A DNA stretch of 64,000 bases from Closterium sp. NIES-65 (taxonomy: Eukaryota > Streptophyta > Zygnematophyceae > Desmidiales > Closteriaceae). The stretch covers positions 1 to 64,000 of the forward strand of contig CANXME010002182.1 in the NCBI GenBank assembly GCA_948144175.1, in the 5' to 3' direction. Numbering within the stretch: position 1 is the first letter of the stretch; each line of letters opens with the position of its first letter. The notes under the pieces were generated by a model. It saw only the letters and a program-made list of their open reading frames with translations. It was not told the DNA's origin and did not search any database. Shown here in pieces: positions 13,101 to 23,239 of the stretch. A program made the position numbers and the translations under genes.

Positions 13101-15266
13101 CATATGTGTAGAGAAAATGGTGCATCGGCCAGTCTGGCCGGCATTTCGCACTTATAGTGCAAGTAGGGCCAAGGAGAACGGAAATGCTCATTTCTCAAAA
13201 AGTATAGGGAATCTAACGGTCTCACGTTATCAAAAGGTGGGAAATATATAAATCTAGTGAGCTAATAAGGTTCGGAAGCAATCTAATGCATATGTATGTG
13301 GAAAGTGGTGCATTGGCCAGGTCGGTCAGTATGGGAACTTAGAGTGCAAATGCCTGGGAGAACGGAACCGCTCAGATCTCGCATAATACACGGAATCTAG
13401 TGGTCTCACTCAAATATAAGGTAGGAAATATATTCATCTAGTCAACGTAAGGGTTTGAAAGGTAACTAACGCACATGTGTAGAGAAAATGGTGCATCGGC
13501 CAGTCTGGCCGGCATTTCGCACTCATAGTGCAAGTGGGGCCAGGGAGAACGGAAACGCTCGTTTCTCAAAAAGTAGAGGGAAATGTATTCAACGCACATG
13601 TATAGATAAAATGGTGCATTGGTCAGGTCGGTCAGTATCGGAACTTAAAATGCAAATGCCAAGGAGAACGGAAGCGCTCAGATCTCGCATAGTACACGGA
13701 ATCAAGTGGTCTCACTCAAATAGAAAGTAGGAAATATATTCATCTAGTGAACGTAAGGGTTTGAAAAGTAACTAACTTATATGTGTAGAGAAAATTGTGC
13801 ATCTGCCAGTCTGGCCGGCATTTCGCACTTATAGTGCAACTAGGGCCAAGGAGAACGGAAACGCTCATTTCTCAAAAAGTAGAGGGAATCTAGCGGTCTC
13901 ACTCGATCAGAAGGTGGAAATAGATAAATCTGGTGAGCTAATAAGGTTCGAAAGGAATCTAATGCATATGTATATGGAAAATGGTGCATTGGCCAGGTCG
14001 GTCAGTATGGGAACTTAGAGTCCAAATGCCAGGGAGAACGGAAGCGCTCAGATCTCGCATAGTACATGGAATCTAGTGGTCTCACTCAAATAGAAGGTAG
14101 GAAATAAATTCATCTAGTGAACGTAAGGGTTTGAAAGGTAACTAACGCACATGTGTAGAGAAAATGGTGCATCGGCCAGTCTGGCCGGCATTTCGCACTT
14201 ATAGTGCAAGTAGGGCCAAGGAGAACGGAAACGCTCATTTCTCAAAAAGTAAAGGGAATCTAGCGGTCTCACTCGATCAGAAGGTGGGAAAAATATAAAT
14301 CTAGTGAGCTAATAAGGTTCGAAAGGAATCTAATGCATATGTATATGGAAAATAGTGCATTGGCCAGGTCGGTCAGTATGGGAACTTAGAGTGCAAATGC
14401 CAGGGAGAACGGAAGCGCTCAGATCTGGCATAGTACACGGAATCTAGTGGTCTCACTCAAATAGAAGGTAGGAAATAAATTCATCTAGTGAACGTAAGGG
14501 TTTGAAAGGTAAATAACGCACATGTGTAGAGAAAATGGTGCATCGGCCAGTCTGGCCGGCATTTCGCACTTATAGTGCAAGTAGGGCCAAGGAGAACGGA
14601 AACGCTCATTTCTCAAAACGTAATGGGAATCTAGCGGTCTCACTCGATCAGAAGGTGGGAAATATATAAATCTAGTGAGCTAATAAGGTTCGAAAGGAAT
14701 CTAATGCATATGTATATGAAAAATGGTGCATTGGCCAGGTCGGTCAGTATGGGAACTTATAGTGCAAATGCCAGGGAGAACGGAAGCGCTCAGATCTCGC
14801 ATAGTACACGGAATCTAGTGGTCTCACTCAAATAGAATGTAGGAAATAAATTCATCTAGCGAACATAAGGGTTTGAAAGGTAACTAACGCACATGTGTAG
14901 AGAAAATGGTGCATCGGCCAGTCTGGCCGGCATTTCGCACTTATAGTGCAAGTAGGGCCAAGGAGAACGGAAACACTCATTTCTCAAAAAGTAAAGGGAA
15001 TCTAGCGGTCTCACTCGATCAGAAGGTGGGAGATATCTAAATCTAGTGAGCTAATAAGGTTCGGAAGGAATCTAATGCATATGTATATGGAAAGTGGTGC
15101 CTAGCCAGGTCGGTCAGTATGGGAACTTAGAGTGCAAATGCCAGGGAGAACGGAACCGCTCAAATCTCGCACAATACACGGAATCTAGTGGTCTCACTCA
15201 AATATAAGGTAGGACATATATTCATCTAGTGAACGTAAGGGTTTGAAAGGTAAATAACGCACATGT
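10140..15266. repeat. Higher-order repeat, ~5.13 kb, copy 1
   Basis: The stretch 10140-11930 reappears at +5127 (for example AACTTAAATT at 11111 and 16238). The stretch from about 11880 onward reappears at +5867 (for example GATATAAATT at 11941 and 17808, TGAAAATTTTTATGG at 12174 and 18041). Copy 2 therefore carries 740 bp, two dimers, that copy 1 lacks. The copies are close to identical, which implies recent duplication. Edges are approximate. Confidence 0.85.
14161..14531. repeat. Reference satellite dimer (B monomer 14161-14348, A monomer 14349-14531)
   Basis: Chosen as a clean example of the basic unit, measured from the AAAATGGTGC at the start of one type B monomer to the start of the next. 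The B monomer is 188 bp and the A monomer 183 bp. B carries two short perfect inverted repeats: GGCCAG-T-CTGGCC (14174-14186) and GCACT-TAT-AGTGC (14195-14207). In A the corresponding bases no longer pair. Confidence 0.93.
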
Positions 15267-18200
15267 GTAGAGAAAATGGTGCATCGGCCAGTCTGGCCGG
15301 CATTTCGCACTTATAGTGCAACTAGGGCCAAGGAGAACGGAAACGCTCATTTCTCAAAAAGTAGAGGGAATCTAGCAGTCTCACTCGATCAGAAGGTGGG
15401 AAATATATAAATCTAGTGAGCTAATAAGGTTCGAAAGGAATCTAATGCATATGTATATGGAAAATGGTGCATTGGCCAGGTCGGTCAGTATGGGAACTTA
15501 GAGTGCAAATGCCAGGGAGAACGGAAGCGCTCAGATCTCGCATAGTACACAGAATCTAGTGGTCTCACTCAAATAGAAGGTAGGAAATATATTCATCTAG
15601 TGAACGTAAGGGTTTGAAAGGTAACTAACGCACATGTGTAGAGAAAATGGTGCATCGGCCAGTCTGGCCGGCATTTCGCACTTATAGTGCAAGTAGAGCC
15701 AAGGAGAACCGAAACGCTCATTTCTCAAAAAGTAAAGGGAATCTAGCGGTCTCACTCAATCAGAAGGTGGGAAATATATAAATCTAGTGAGCTAATAAGG
15801 TTCGGAAGGAATCTAATGCATATGTATATGGAAAGTGGTGCATTGGCCAGGTCGATCAGTATGGGAACTTAGACTGCAAATGCCTGGGAGAACGGAACCG
15901 CTCAGATCTCGCATAATACACGGAATCTAGTGGTCTCACTCAAATATAAGGTAGGAAATATATTCATCTAGTGAACGTAAGGGTTTGAAAGGTAACTAAC
16001 GCACATGTGTAGAGAAAATGGTGCATCGGCCAGTCTGGCCGGCATTTCGCACTCATAGTGCAGGTGGGGCCAGGGAGAACGGAAACGCTTGTTTCTCAAA
16101 AAGTAGAGGGAATCTAACGGTCTCACTCGATCAGAATGTGGGAAATATATTACTCTAGTCAGCTAAAAAGGTTTAAAATGTATTCAACGCACATGTGTAG
16201 AGAAAATGGTGCATTGGCCAGGTCGGTCAGTATCGGAACTTAAATTCAAATGCCTGGGAGAACGGAAGCGCTCAGATCTCGCATAGTACACGGAATCAAG
16301 TGGTCTCACTCAAATAGAAAGTAGGAAATATATTCATCTAGTGAACGTAAGGGTTTGAAAGGTAACTAACGCACATGTGTAGAGAAAATTGTGCATCGGC
16401 GAGTCTGGCCGGCATTTCGCACTTATAGTGCAACTAGGGCCAAGGAGAACGGAAACGCTCATTTCTCAAAAAGGAGAGGGAATCTAGCGGTCTCACTCGA
16501 TCAAAACGTGGGAAATATATAACTCTAGTGAGCTAATAAGGTTCGAAAGGAATCTAATGCATATGTATATGGAAAATGGTGCATTGGCCAGGTCGGTCAG
16601 TATGGGAACTTAGAGTGCAAATGCCAGGGAGAACGGAAGCGCTCAGATCTCGCATAGTACACGGAATCTAGTGGTCTCACTCAAATAGAAGGTAGGAAAT
16701 AAATTCATCTAGTGAACGTAAGGGTTTGAAAGGTAACTAACGCACATGTGTAGAGAAAATGGTGCATCGGCCAGTCTGGCCGGCATTTCGCACTTATAGT
16801 GCAAGTAGGGCCAAGGAGAACGGAAACGCTCATTTCTCAAAACGTAGAGGGAATCTAGCGGTCTCACTCGATCAGAAGGTGGGAAATATATAAACCTAGT
16901 GAGCTAATAAGATTCGGAAGGAATCTAATGCATATGTATATGGAAAGTGGTGCATTAGCCAGGTCGGTCAGTATGGGAACTTAGAGTGCAAATGCCAGGG
17001 AGAACGGAAGCGCTCAGATCTCGCATAGTACACGGAATCTAGTGGTCTCACTCAAATAGAAGGTAGGAAATAAATTCATCTAGTGAACGTAAGGGTTTGA
17101 AAGGTAACTAACGCACATGTGTAGAGAAAATGGTGCATCGGCCAGTCTGGCCGGCATTTCGCACTTATAGTGCAACTAGGGCCAAGGAGAACGGAAACGC
17201 TCATTTCTCAAAAAGTAGAGGGAATCTAGCGGTCTCACTCGATCAGAAGGTGGGAAATATATAAATCTAGTGAGCTAATAAGGTTCGAAAGGAATCTAAT
17301 GCATATGTATATGGAAAGTGGAGCATTGGCCAGGTCGGTCAGCATCGGAACTTAAATTCAAATGCCTGGGAGAACGGAAGCGCTCAGATCTCGCATAGTA
17401 CACGGAATCAAGTGGTCTCACTCAAATAGAAGGTAGGAAATATATTCATCTAGTGAACGTAAGGGTTTGAAAGGTAACTAACGCACATGTGTAGAGAAAA
17501 TGGTGCATCGGCCAGTCTGGCCGGCATTTCGCACTTATAGTGCAAGTAGGGCCGAGGATAACGGAAACGCTCATTTCTCAAAAAGTAAAGGGAATCTAGC
17601 GGTCTCACTCGATCAGAAGGTGGGAAATATATAAATCTAGTGAGCTAATAAGGTTTGAAAGGAATCTAATGCATATGTATATGGAAAATGGTGCATTGGC
17701 CAGGTCGGTCAGTACGGGAACTTAGAGTGCAAATGCCAGTGAGAACGGAAGCGCTCAGATCTCGCATAGTACACGGAATCTAGTGGTCTCACTCAAATAG
17801 AAGGTAGGATATAAATTCATCTAGTATACGTAAGGGTTTGAAAGGTAAATAACGCACATGTTTAGAGAAAATGGTGCATCGGCCAGTCTGGCCGGCATTT
17901 CGCACTTATAGTGCAACTAGGGCCAAGGAGAACGGAAACGCTCATTACTCAAAAAGTAGAGGGAATCTAGCGGTCTCACTCAATCAGAAGGTGGGAAATA
18001 TATAAATCTAGTGAGCTAATAAGGTTCGAAAGGAATCTAATGAAAATTTTTATGGAAAATGGTGCATTGGCCAGGTCGGTCAGTATGGGAACTTAGAGTG
18101 CAAATGCCAGGGAGAACGGAAGCGCTCAGATCTCGCATAGTACACGGAATCTAGTGGTCTCACTCAAATAGAAGGTAGGAAATAAATTCATCTAGTGAAC

Positions 18201-21128
18201 GTAAGGGTTTGAAAGGTAACTAACGCACATGTGTAGAGAAAATGGTGCATCGGCCTGTCTGGCCGGCATTTCGCACTTATAGTGCAAGTAGGGCCAAGGA
18301 GAACGGAAACGCCCATTTCTCAAAAAGTAAAGGGAATCTAGTGGTCTCACTCGATCAGAAGGTGGAAAATATATAAATCTAGTGAGCTAATAAGGTTCGA
18401 AAGGAATCTAATGCATATGTATATGGAAAATGGTGCATTGGCCAGGTCGGTCAGTATGGGAACTTGGAGTGCAAATGCCAAGGAGAACGGAAGCGCTCAG
18501 ATCTCGCATAGTACACGAAAGCTAGTGGTCTCACTCAAATAGAAGGTAGGAAATAAATTCATCTAGTGAACGTAAGGGTTTGAAAGGTAACTATCGCACA
18601 TGTGTAGAGAAAATGGTGCATCGGCCAGTCTGGCCGGCATTTCGCACTTATAGTGCAAGTAGGGCCAAGGAGAACGGAAACGCTCATTTCTCAAAAAGTA
18701 AAGGGAATCTAGTGGTCTCACTCGATCAGAAGGTGGGAAATATATAAATCTAGTGAGCTAATAAGGTTCGAAAGGAATCTAATGCATATGTATATGGAAA
18801 ATGGTGCATTGGCCAGGTCGGTCAGTATGGGAACTTAGAGTGCAAATGCAAGGGAGAACGGAAGCGCTCAGATCTCGCATAGTACACGGAATCTAGTGGT
18901 CTCACTCAAATAGAAGGTAGGAAATAAATTCATCTAGTGAACGTAAGGGTTTGAAAGGTAACTAACGCATATGTGTAGAGAAAATGGTGCATCGGCCAGT
19001 CTGGCCGGCATTTCGCACTTATAGTGCAAGTAGGGCCAAGGAGAACGGAAATGCTCATTTCTCAAAAAGTATAGGGAATCTAACGGTCTCACGTTATCAA
19101 AAGGTGGGAAATATATAAATCTAGTGAGCTAATAAGGTTCGGAAGCAATCTAATGCATATGTATGTGGAAAGTGGTGCATTGGCCAGGTCGGTCAGTATG
19201 GGAACTTAGAGTGCAAATGCCTGGGAGAACGGAACCGCTCAGATCTCGCATAATACACGGAATCTAGTGGTCTCACTCAAATATAAGGTAGGAAATATAT
19301 TCATCTAGTCAACGTAAGGGTTTGAAAGGTAACTAACGCACATGTGTAGAGAAAATGGTGCATCGGCCAGTCTGGCCGGCATTTCGCACTCATAGTGCAA
19401 GTGGGGCCAGGGAGAACGGAAACGCTCGTTTCTCAAAAAGTAGAGGGAAATGTATTCAACGCACATGTATAGATAAAATGGTGCATTGGTCAGGTCGGTC
19501 AGTATCGGAACTTAAAATGCAAATGCCAAGGAGAACGGAAGCGCTCAGATCTCGCATAGTACACGGAATCAAGTGGTCTCACTCAAATAGAAAGTAGGAA
19601 ATATATTCATCTAGTGAACGTAAGGGTTTGAAAAGTAACTAACTTATATGTGTAGAGAAAATTGTGCATCTGCCAGTCTGGCCGGCATTTCGCACTTATA
19701 GTGCAACTAGGGCCAAGGAGAACGGAAACGCTCATTTCTCAAAAAGTAGAGGGAATCTAGCGGTCTCACTCGATCAGAAGGTGGAAATAGATAAATCTGG
19801 TGAGCTAATAAGGTTCGAAAGGAATCTAATGCATATGTATATGGAAAATGGTGCATTGGCCAGGTCGGTCAGTATGGGAACTTAGAGTCCAAATGCCAGG
19901 GAGAACGGAAGCGCTCAGATCTCGCATAGTACATGGAATCTAGTGGTCTCACTCAAATAGAAGGTAGGAAATAAATTCATCTAGTGAACGTAAGGGTTTG
20001 AAAGGTAACTAACGCACATGTGTAGAGAAAATGGTGCATCGGCCTGTCTGGCCGGCATTTCGCACTTATAGTGCAAGTAGGGCCAAGGAGAACGGAAACG
20101 CTCATTTCTCAAAAAGTAAAGGGAATCTAGCGGTCTCACTCGATCAGAAGGTGGGAAATATATAAATCTAGTGAGCTGGTTCGAAAGGAATCTAATGCAT
20201 ATGTATATGGAAAATAGTGCATTGGCCAGGTCGGTCAGTATGGGAACTTAGAGTGCAAATGCCAGGGAGAACGGAAGCGCTCAGATCTGGCATAGTACAC
20301 GGAATCTAGTGGTCTCACTCAAATAGAAGGTAGGAAATAAATTCATCTAGTGAACGTAAGGGTTTGAAAGGTAACTAACGCACATGTGTAGAGAAAATGG
20401 TGCATCGGCCAGTCTGGCCGGCATTTCGCACTTATAGTGCAAGTAGGGCCAAGGAGAACGGAAACGCTCATTTCTCAAAACGTAATGGGAATCTAGCGGT
20501 CTCACTCGATCAGAAGGTGGGAAATATATAAATCTAGTGAGCTAATAAGGTTCGAAAGGAATCTAATGCATATGTATATGAAAAATGGTGCATTGGCCAG
20601 GTCGGTCAGTATGGGAACTTATAGTGCAAATGCCAGGGAGAACGGAAGCGCTCAGATCTCGCATAGTACACGGAATCTAGTGGTCTCACTCAAATAGAAT
20701 GTAGGAAATAAATTCATCTAGCGAACATAAGGGTTTGAAAGGTAACTAACGCACATGTGTAGAGAAAATGGTGCATCGGCCAGTCTGGCCGGCATTTCGC
20801 ACTTATAGTGCAAGTAGGGCCAAGGAGAACGGAAACACTCATTTCTCAAAAAGTAAAGGGAATCTAGCGGTCTCACTCGATCAGAAGGTGGGAGATATCT
20901 AAATCTAGTGAGCTAATAAGGTTCGGAAGGAATCTAATGCATATGTATATGGAAAGTGGTGCCTAGCCAGGTCGGTCAGTATGGGAACTTAGAGTGCAAA
21001 TGCCAGGGAGAACGGAACCGCTCAAATCTCGCACAATACACGGAATCTAGTGGTCTCACTCAAATATAAGGTAGGACATATATTCATCTAGTGAACGTAA
21101 GGGTTTGAAAGGTAAATAACGCACATGT
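15267..21128. repeat. Higher-order repeat, ~5.86 kb, copy 2
   Basis: Near-identical to the preceding unit plus two extra dimers at about 17060-17750. A 5-bp loss (AATAA) near 20177 shifts the later offset to 5862. A truncated B' monomer (near 13580) is copied faithfully near 19448, showing that whole multi-monomer blocks were duplicated rather than single monomers. Confidence 0.85.
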
Positions 21129-21914
21129 GTAGAGAAAATGGTGCATCGGCCAGTCTGGCCGGCATTTCGCACTTATAGTGCAACTAGGGCCAAGGAGAAC
21201 GGAAACGCTCATTTCTCAAAAAGTAGAGGGAATCTAGCAGTCTCACTCGATCAGAAGGTGGGAAATATATAAATCTAGTGAGCTAATAAGGTTCGAAAGG
21301 AATCTAATGCATATGTATATGGAAAATGGTGCATTGGCCAGGTCGGTCAGTATGGGAACTTAGAGTGCAAATGCCAGGGAGAACGGAAGCGCTCAGATCT
21401 CGCATAGTACACAGAATCTAGTGGTCTCACTCAAATAGAAGGTAGGAAATATATTCATCTAGTGAACGTAAGGGTTTGAAAGGTAACTAACGCACATGTG
21501 TAGAGAAAATGGTGCATCGGCCAGTCTGGCCGGCATTTCGCACTTATAGTGCAAGTAGAGCCAAGGAGAACCGAAACGCTCATTTCTCAAAAAGTAAAGG
21601 GAATCTAGCGGTCTCACTCAATCAGAAGGTGGGAAATATATAAATCTAGTGAGCTAATAAGGTTCGGAAGGAATCTAATGCATATGTATATGGAAAGTGG
21701 TGCATTGGCCAGGTCGGTCAGTATGGGAACTTAGACTGCAAATGCCTGGGAGAACGGAACCGCTCAGATCTCGCATAATACACGGAATCTAGTGGTCTCA
21801 CTCAAATATAAGGTAGGAAATATATTCATCTAGTGAACGTAGGGTTTGAAAGGTAACTAACGCACATGTGTAGAGAAAATGGTGCATCGGCCAGTCTGGC
21901 CGGCATTTCGCACT
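21129..21914. repeat. Higher-order repeat copy 3, interrupted by Element 1
   Basis: The first ~790 bp of a third copy of the 5-6 kb unit, matching the start of copies 1 and 2 (including the CAATCAGAAGG variant). It stops inside a type B monomer where retrotransposon sequence begins. Confidence 0.8.
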
Positions 21915-22063
21915 TATGTCTTTACTCCTGCATGTGAACTGGCCTCTGGCCTTGCTCTTGTGCTCGGACTGTGTGGTGACTTTGTGATCCACCCTGAGCT
22001 TGTTTTGCTTTGCTTGACTGGTCTTGTGACCCCTTGTTCTCCCCCACTTTGCCTATGGGGGTG
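21915..22063 (+). repeat. Orphan 3' UTR and polypurine tract upstream of the 5' LTR
   Basis: This stretch matches the 3' UTR of the same element at 29208-29356 base for base as far as I can read, including the polypurine tract. A normal insertion has host DNA directly before the 5' LTR, so this is the tail of another copy. The join to satellite shares the bases TAT and falls within one arm of the AT-rich palindrome of the 3' UTR. Confidence 0.9.
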
Positions 22064-22194
22064 TGTCAGATTATTATAGCTGATGCATGTTTGTAGGCTA
22101 TAGTGGGGTAGCACATATGGGGTACAGTTTGCTAGGGTTGTATTTGTACCCAACTCTGACTTAGTCAATTCATTCCTCTGCTCATAGTTTCACA
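22064..22194 (+). repeat. Element 1 left LTR
   Basis: 131 bp, TGTCAGATT...TTTCACA. A TATA-like TTATTATAG lies within the first 20 bp, so the U3 part would be only a few tens of bases. It contains CTAGGGTT, the complement of a plant telomere-like AACCCTAG. It appears identical to the right LTR. Confidence 0.93.
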
Positions 22195-22205
22195 TGGTAT
22201 AGAGC
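22195..22205 (+). other. Primer-binding site, one base short
   Basis: TGGTATAGAGC directly follows the LTR. The usual plant copia site is TGGTATCAGAGC, complementary to the 3' end of initiator tRNA-Met; one C is missing here. Element 2 shows the same loss, Element 3 has the full 12 bases. Confidence 0.85.
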
Positions 22206-22207
22206 TA

Positions 22208-22296
22208 GGTCCCTCCAGGACCGAATTTTTTTTTGGGCCCACCGAAGCGCGCCCCCGAGGCGCGCCCTTTTTTGTTTTAGCGACCCTTCGGGTCGC
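22208..22296 (+). promoter_or_regulatory. Leader with three GC hairpins separated by T-runs
   Basis: Three inverted repeats follow in order: GGTCC/GGACC (22208-22222), GCGCGCC/GGCGCGC (22247-22265) and GCGACCC/GGGTCGC (22280-22296). The first two and the last two are separated by runs of T. The same three stems recur in Elements 2 and 3 with altered loops. They lie in the transcribed leader and could serve RNA packaging, dimerisation or translation control; the role is inference. Confidence 0.75.
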
Positions 22297-22920
22297 CCTC
22301 TCCCCTGCGGCCCCGCCGCCTGCCCCTTACGCGGCCCCGCGCTGGCCCCTTACGCGGCCCTGCGCCGCCGGCTCCTACGCGGCCCCGCGCCGGCCTCTTA
22401 CGCGGCTCCGAGCCGGCCCCTTACGCGGCCCTGGGCCGCCGGCTCCTACTCGGCCCCTTACGCGGCCCCGCGCCGGCCTCCTTCTCGGCCCCGCCGCCGG
22501 CCTCCTACACGGCCCGCCGCCGGCCTCCTACTCGGCCCGCCACCGGCCTCCTACTCGGCCCGCCGCCGGCCTCCTACACGGCCCCGCCGCCGGCTCCTAC
22601 TCGGCTCCGCCGCCGGCCTCCTACACGGCCCGCCGCCGGCCTCCTACACGGCCCGGCCCCGGCTCCTACTCGGCCCGCCGCCGGCCTCCTACTCGGCCCG
22701 CCGCCGGCCTCCTACACGGCCCTGCCGCCGGCCTCCTACTCGGCCCGTCGCCGGCCTCCTACTCGGCCCGCCGCCGGCCTCCTACTCGGCCCGCCGCCGG
22801 CCTCCTACACGGCCCTGCCGCCGGCCTCCTACTCGGCCCGTCGCCGGCCTCCTACTCGGCCCGCCGCCGGCTCCTACTTGGCCCTACCGCCGGCCCTACC
22901 GCCGGCCTTGTCCCGGCCCC
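22297..22920 (+). repeat. GC-rich leader minisatellite of Element 1
   Basis: More than 20 imperfect units of about 20-24 bp built on CGGCCCGCCGCCGGCCTCCT, varying between TACTCGG and TACACGG. It lies in the untranslated leader. No ATG-initiated reading frame of note is seen. Confidence 0.9.
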
Positions 22921-22924
22921 GCCA

Positions 22925-23150
22925 CTGCACTGCAGCCGAGCCGCCCAGCAGCAGCCGAGCCGCCCAGCAGCAGCCGAGCCGCCCAGCAGCAGCCGAGCCG
23001 CCTAGCAGCAGCCGAGCCGCCCAGCAGCAGCCGAGCCGCCCAGCAGCAGCCGAGCTGCCCAGCAGCAGCCGAGCCGCCCAGCAGCAGTCGAGCCGCCCCG
23101 CAGTAGCCGAGCCGCCCCGCAGTAGCCGAGCCGCCCGGTACCTGAGCAGC
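22925..23150 (+). repeat. 19-bp tandem repeat just before Gag
   Basis: Units built on GAGCCGCCCAGCAGCAGCC, 19 bp, so each unit shifts the reading frame and the translation cycles over three frames. Elements 2 and 3 have related repeats (GGGCGGCTCGG on the plus strand) at the same place with different spacing. Confidence 0.88.
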
Positions 23151-23239
23151 CCGAGCCGCCTGAGCTGCACGAGCAGCCCGAGCCGCCTGCTGCTGACCTA
23201 CCCGACTCTCCCATCCCGGTGAGACTTTCAGCTGCTGCT

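Larger units (their letters stand above)
1..21914. repeat. Satellite array, block 1 (dimeric ~371-bp repeat)
   Basis: About 118 head-to-tail monomers fill this block. Two homologous types alternate: type B (~188 bp, recognised by GTGCATCGGCCAGTCTGG) and type A (~183 bp, recognised by GTGCATTGGCCAGGTCGG). Both share GAGAACGGAA, GGTCTCACTC and an AT-rich stretch ending GGAAATA. A second dimer flavour (B' with CACTCATAGTGCAGGTGGGG, A' with AGTATCGGAACTTAAAATG) is interspersed. The block contains no credible gene; the short open frames in it recur with the monomer and are broken at random. It ends inside a type B monomer at the left edge of Element 1. Confidence 0.97.

Noticed and set aside
14174..14207. 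Transcription terminators made from the dyads in the B monomer
   Set aside because: Stems are only 5-6 bp with no following T-run, and there is no gene to terminate.
1..21914. CRISPR-like regular repeats
   Set aside because: Repeats are 183-188 bp, directly abutting and themselves homologous throughout; there are no short repeats with unique spacers, and no cas genes.
1161..21992. Short open frames (60-80 codons) within the satellite, several with near-identical translations
   Set aside because: They follow the repeat, on either strand, are destroyed by single-base variants in neighbouring monomers, and have no start context or protein-like composition. Repetition explains the similarity.
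22878..23222. 114-codon upstream frame before Gag
   Set aside because: It starts at a TTG, not an ATG, and consists of the 19-bp repeat read in rotating frames.
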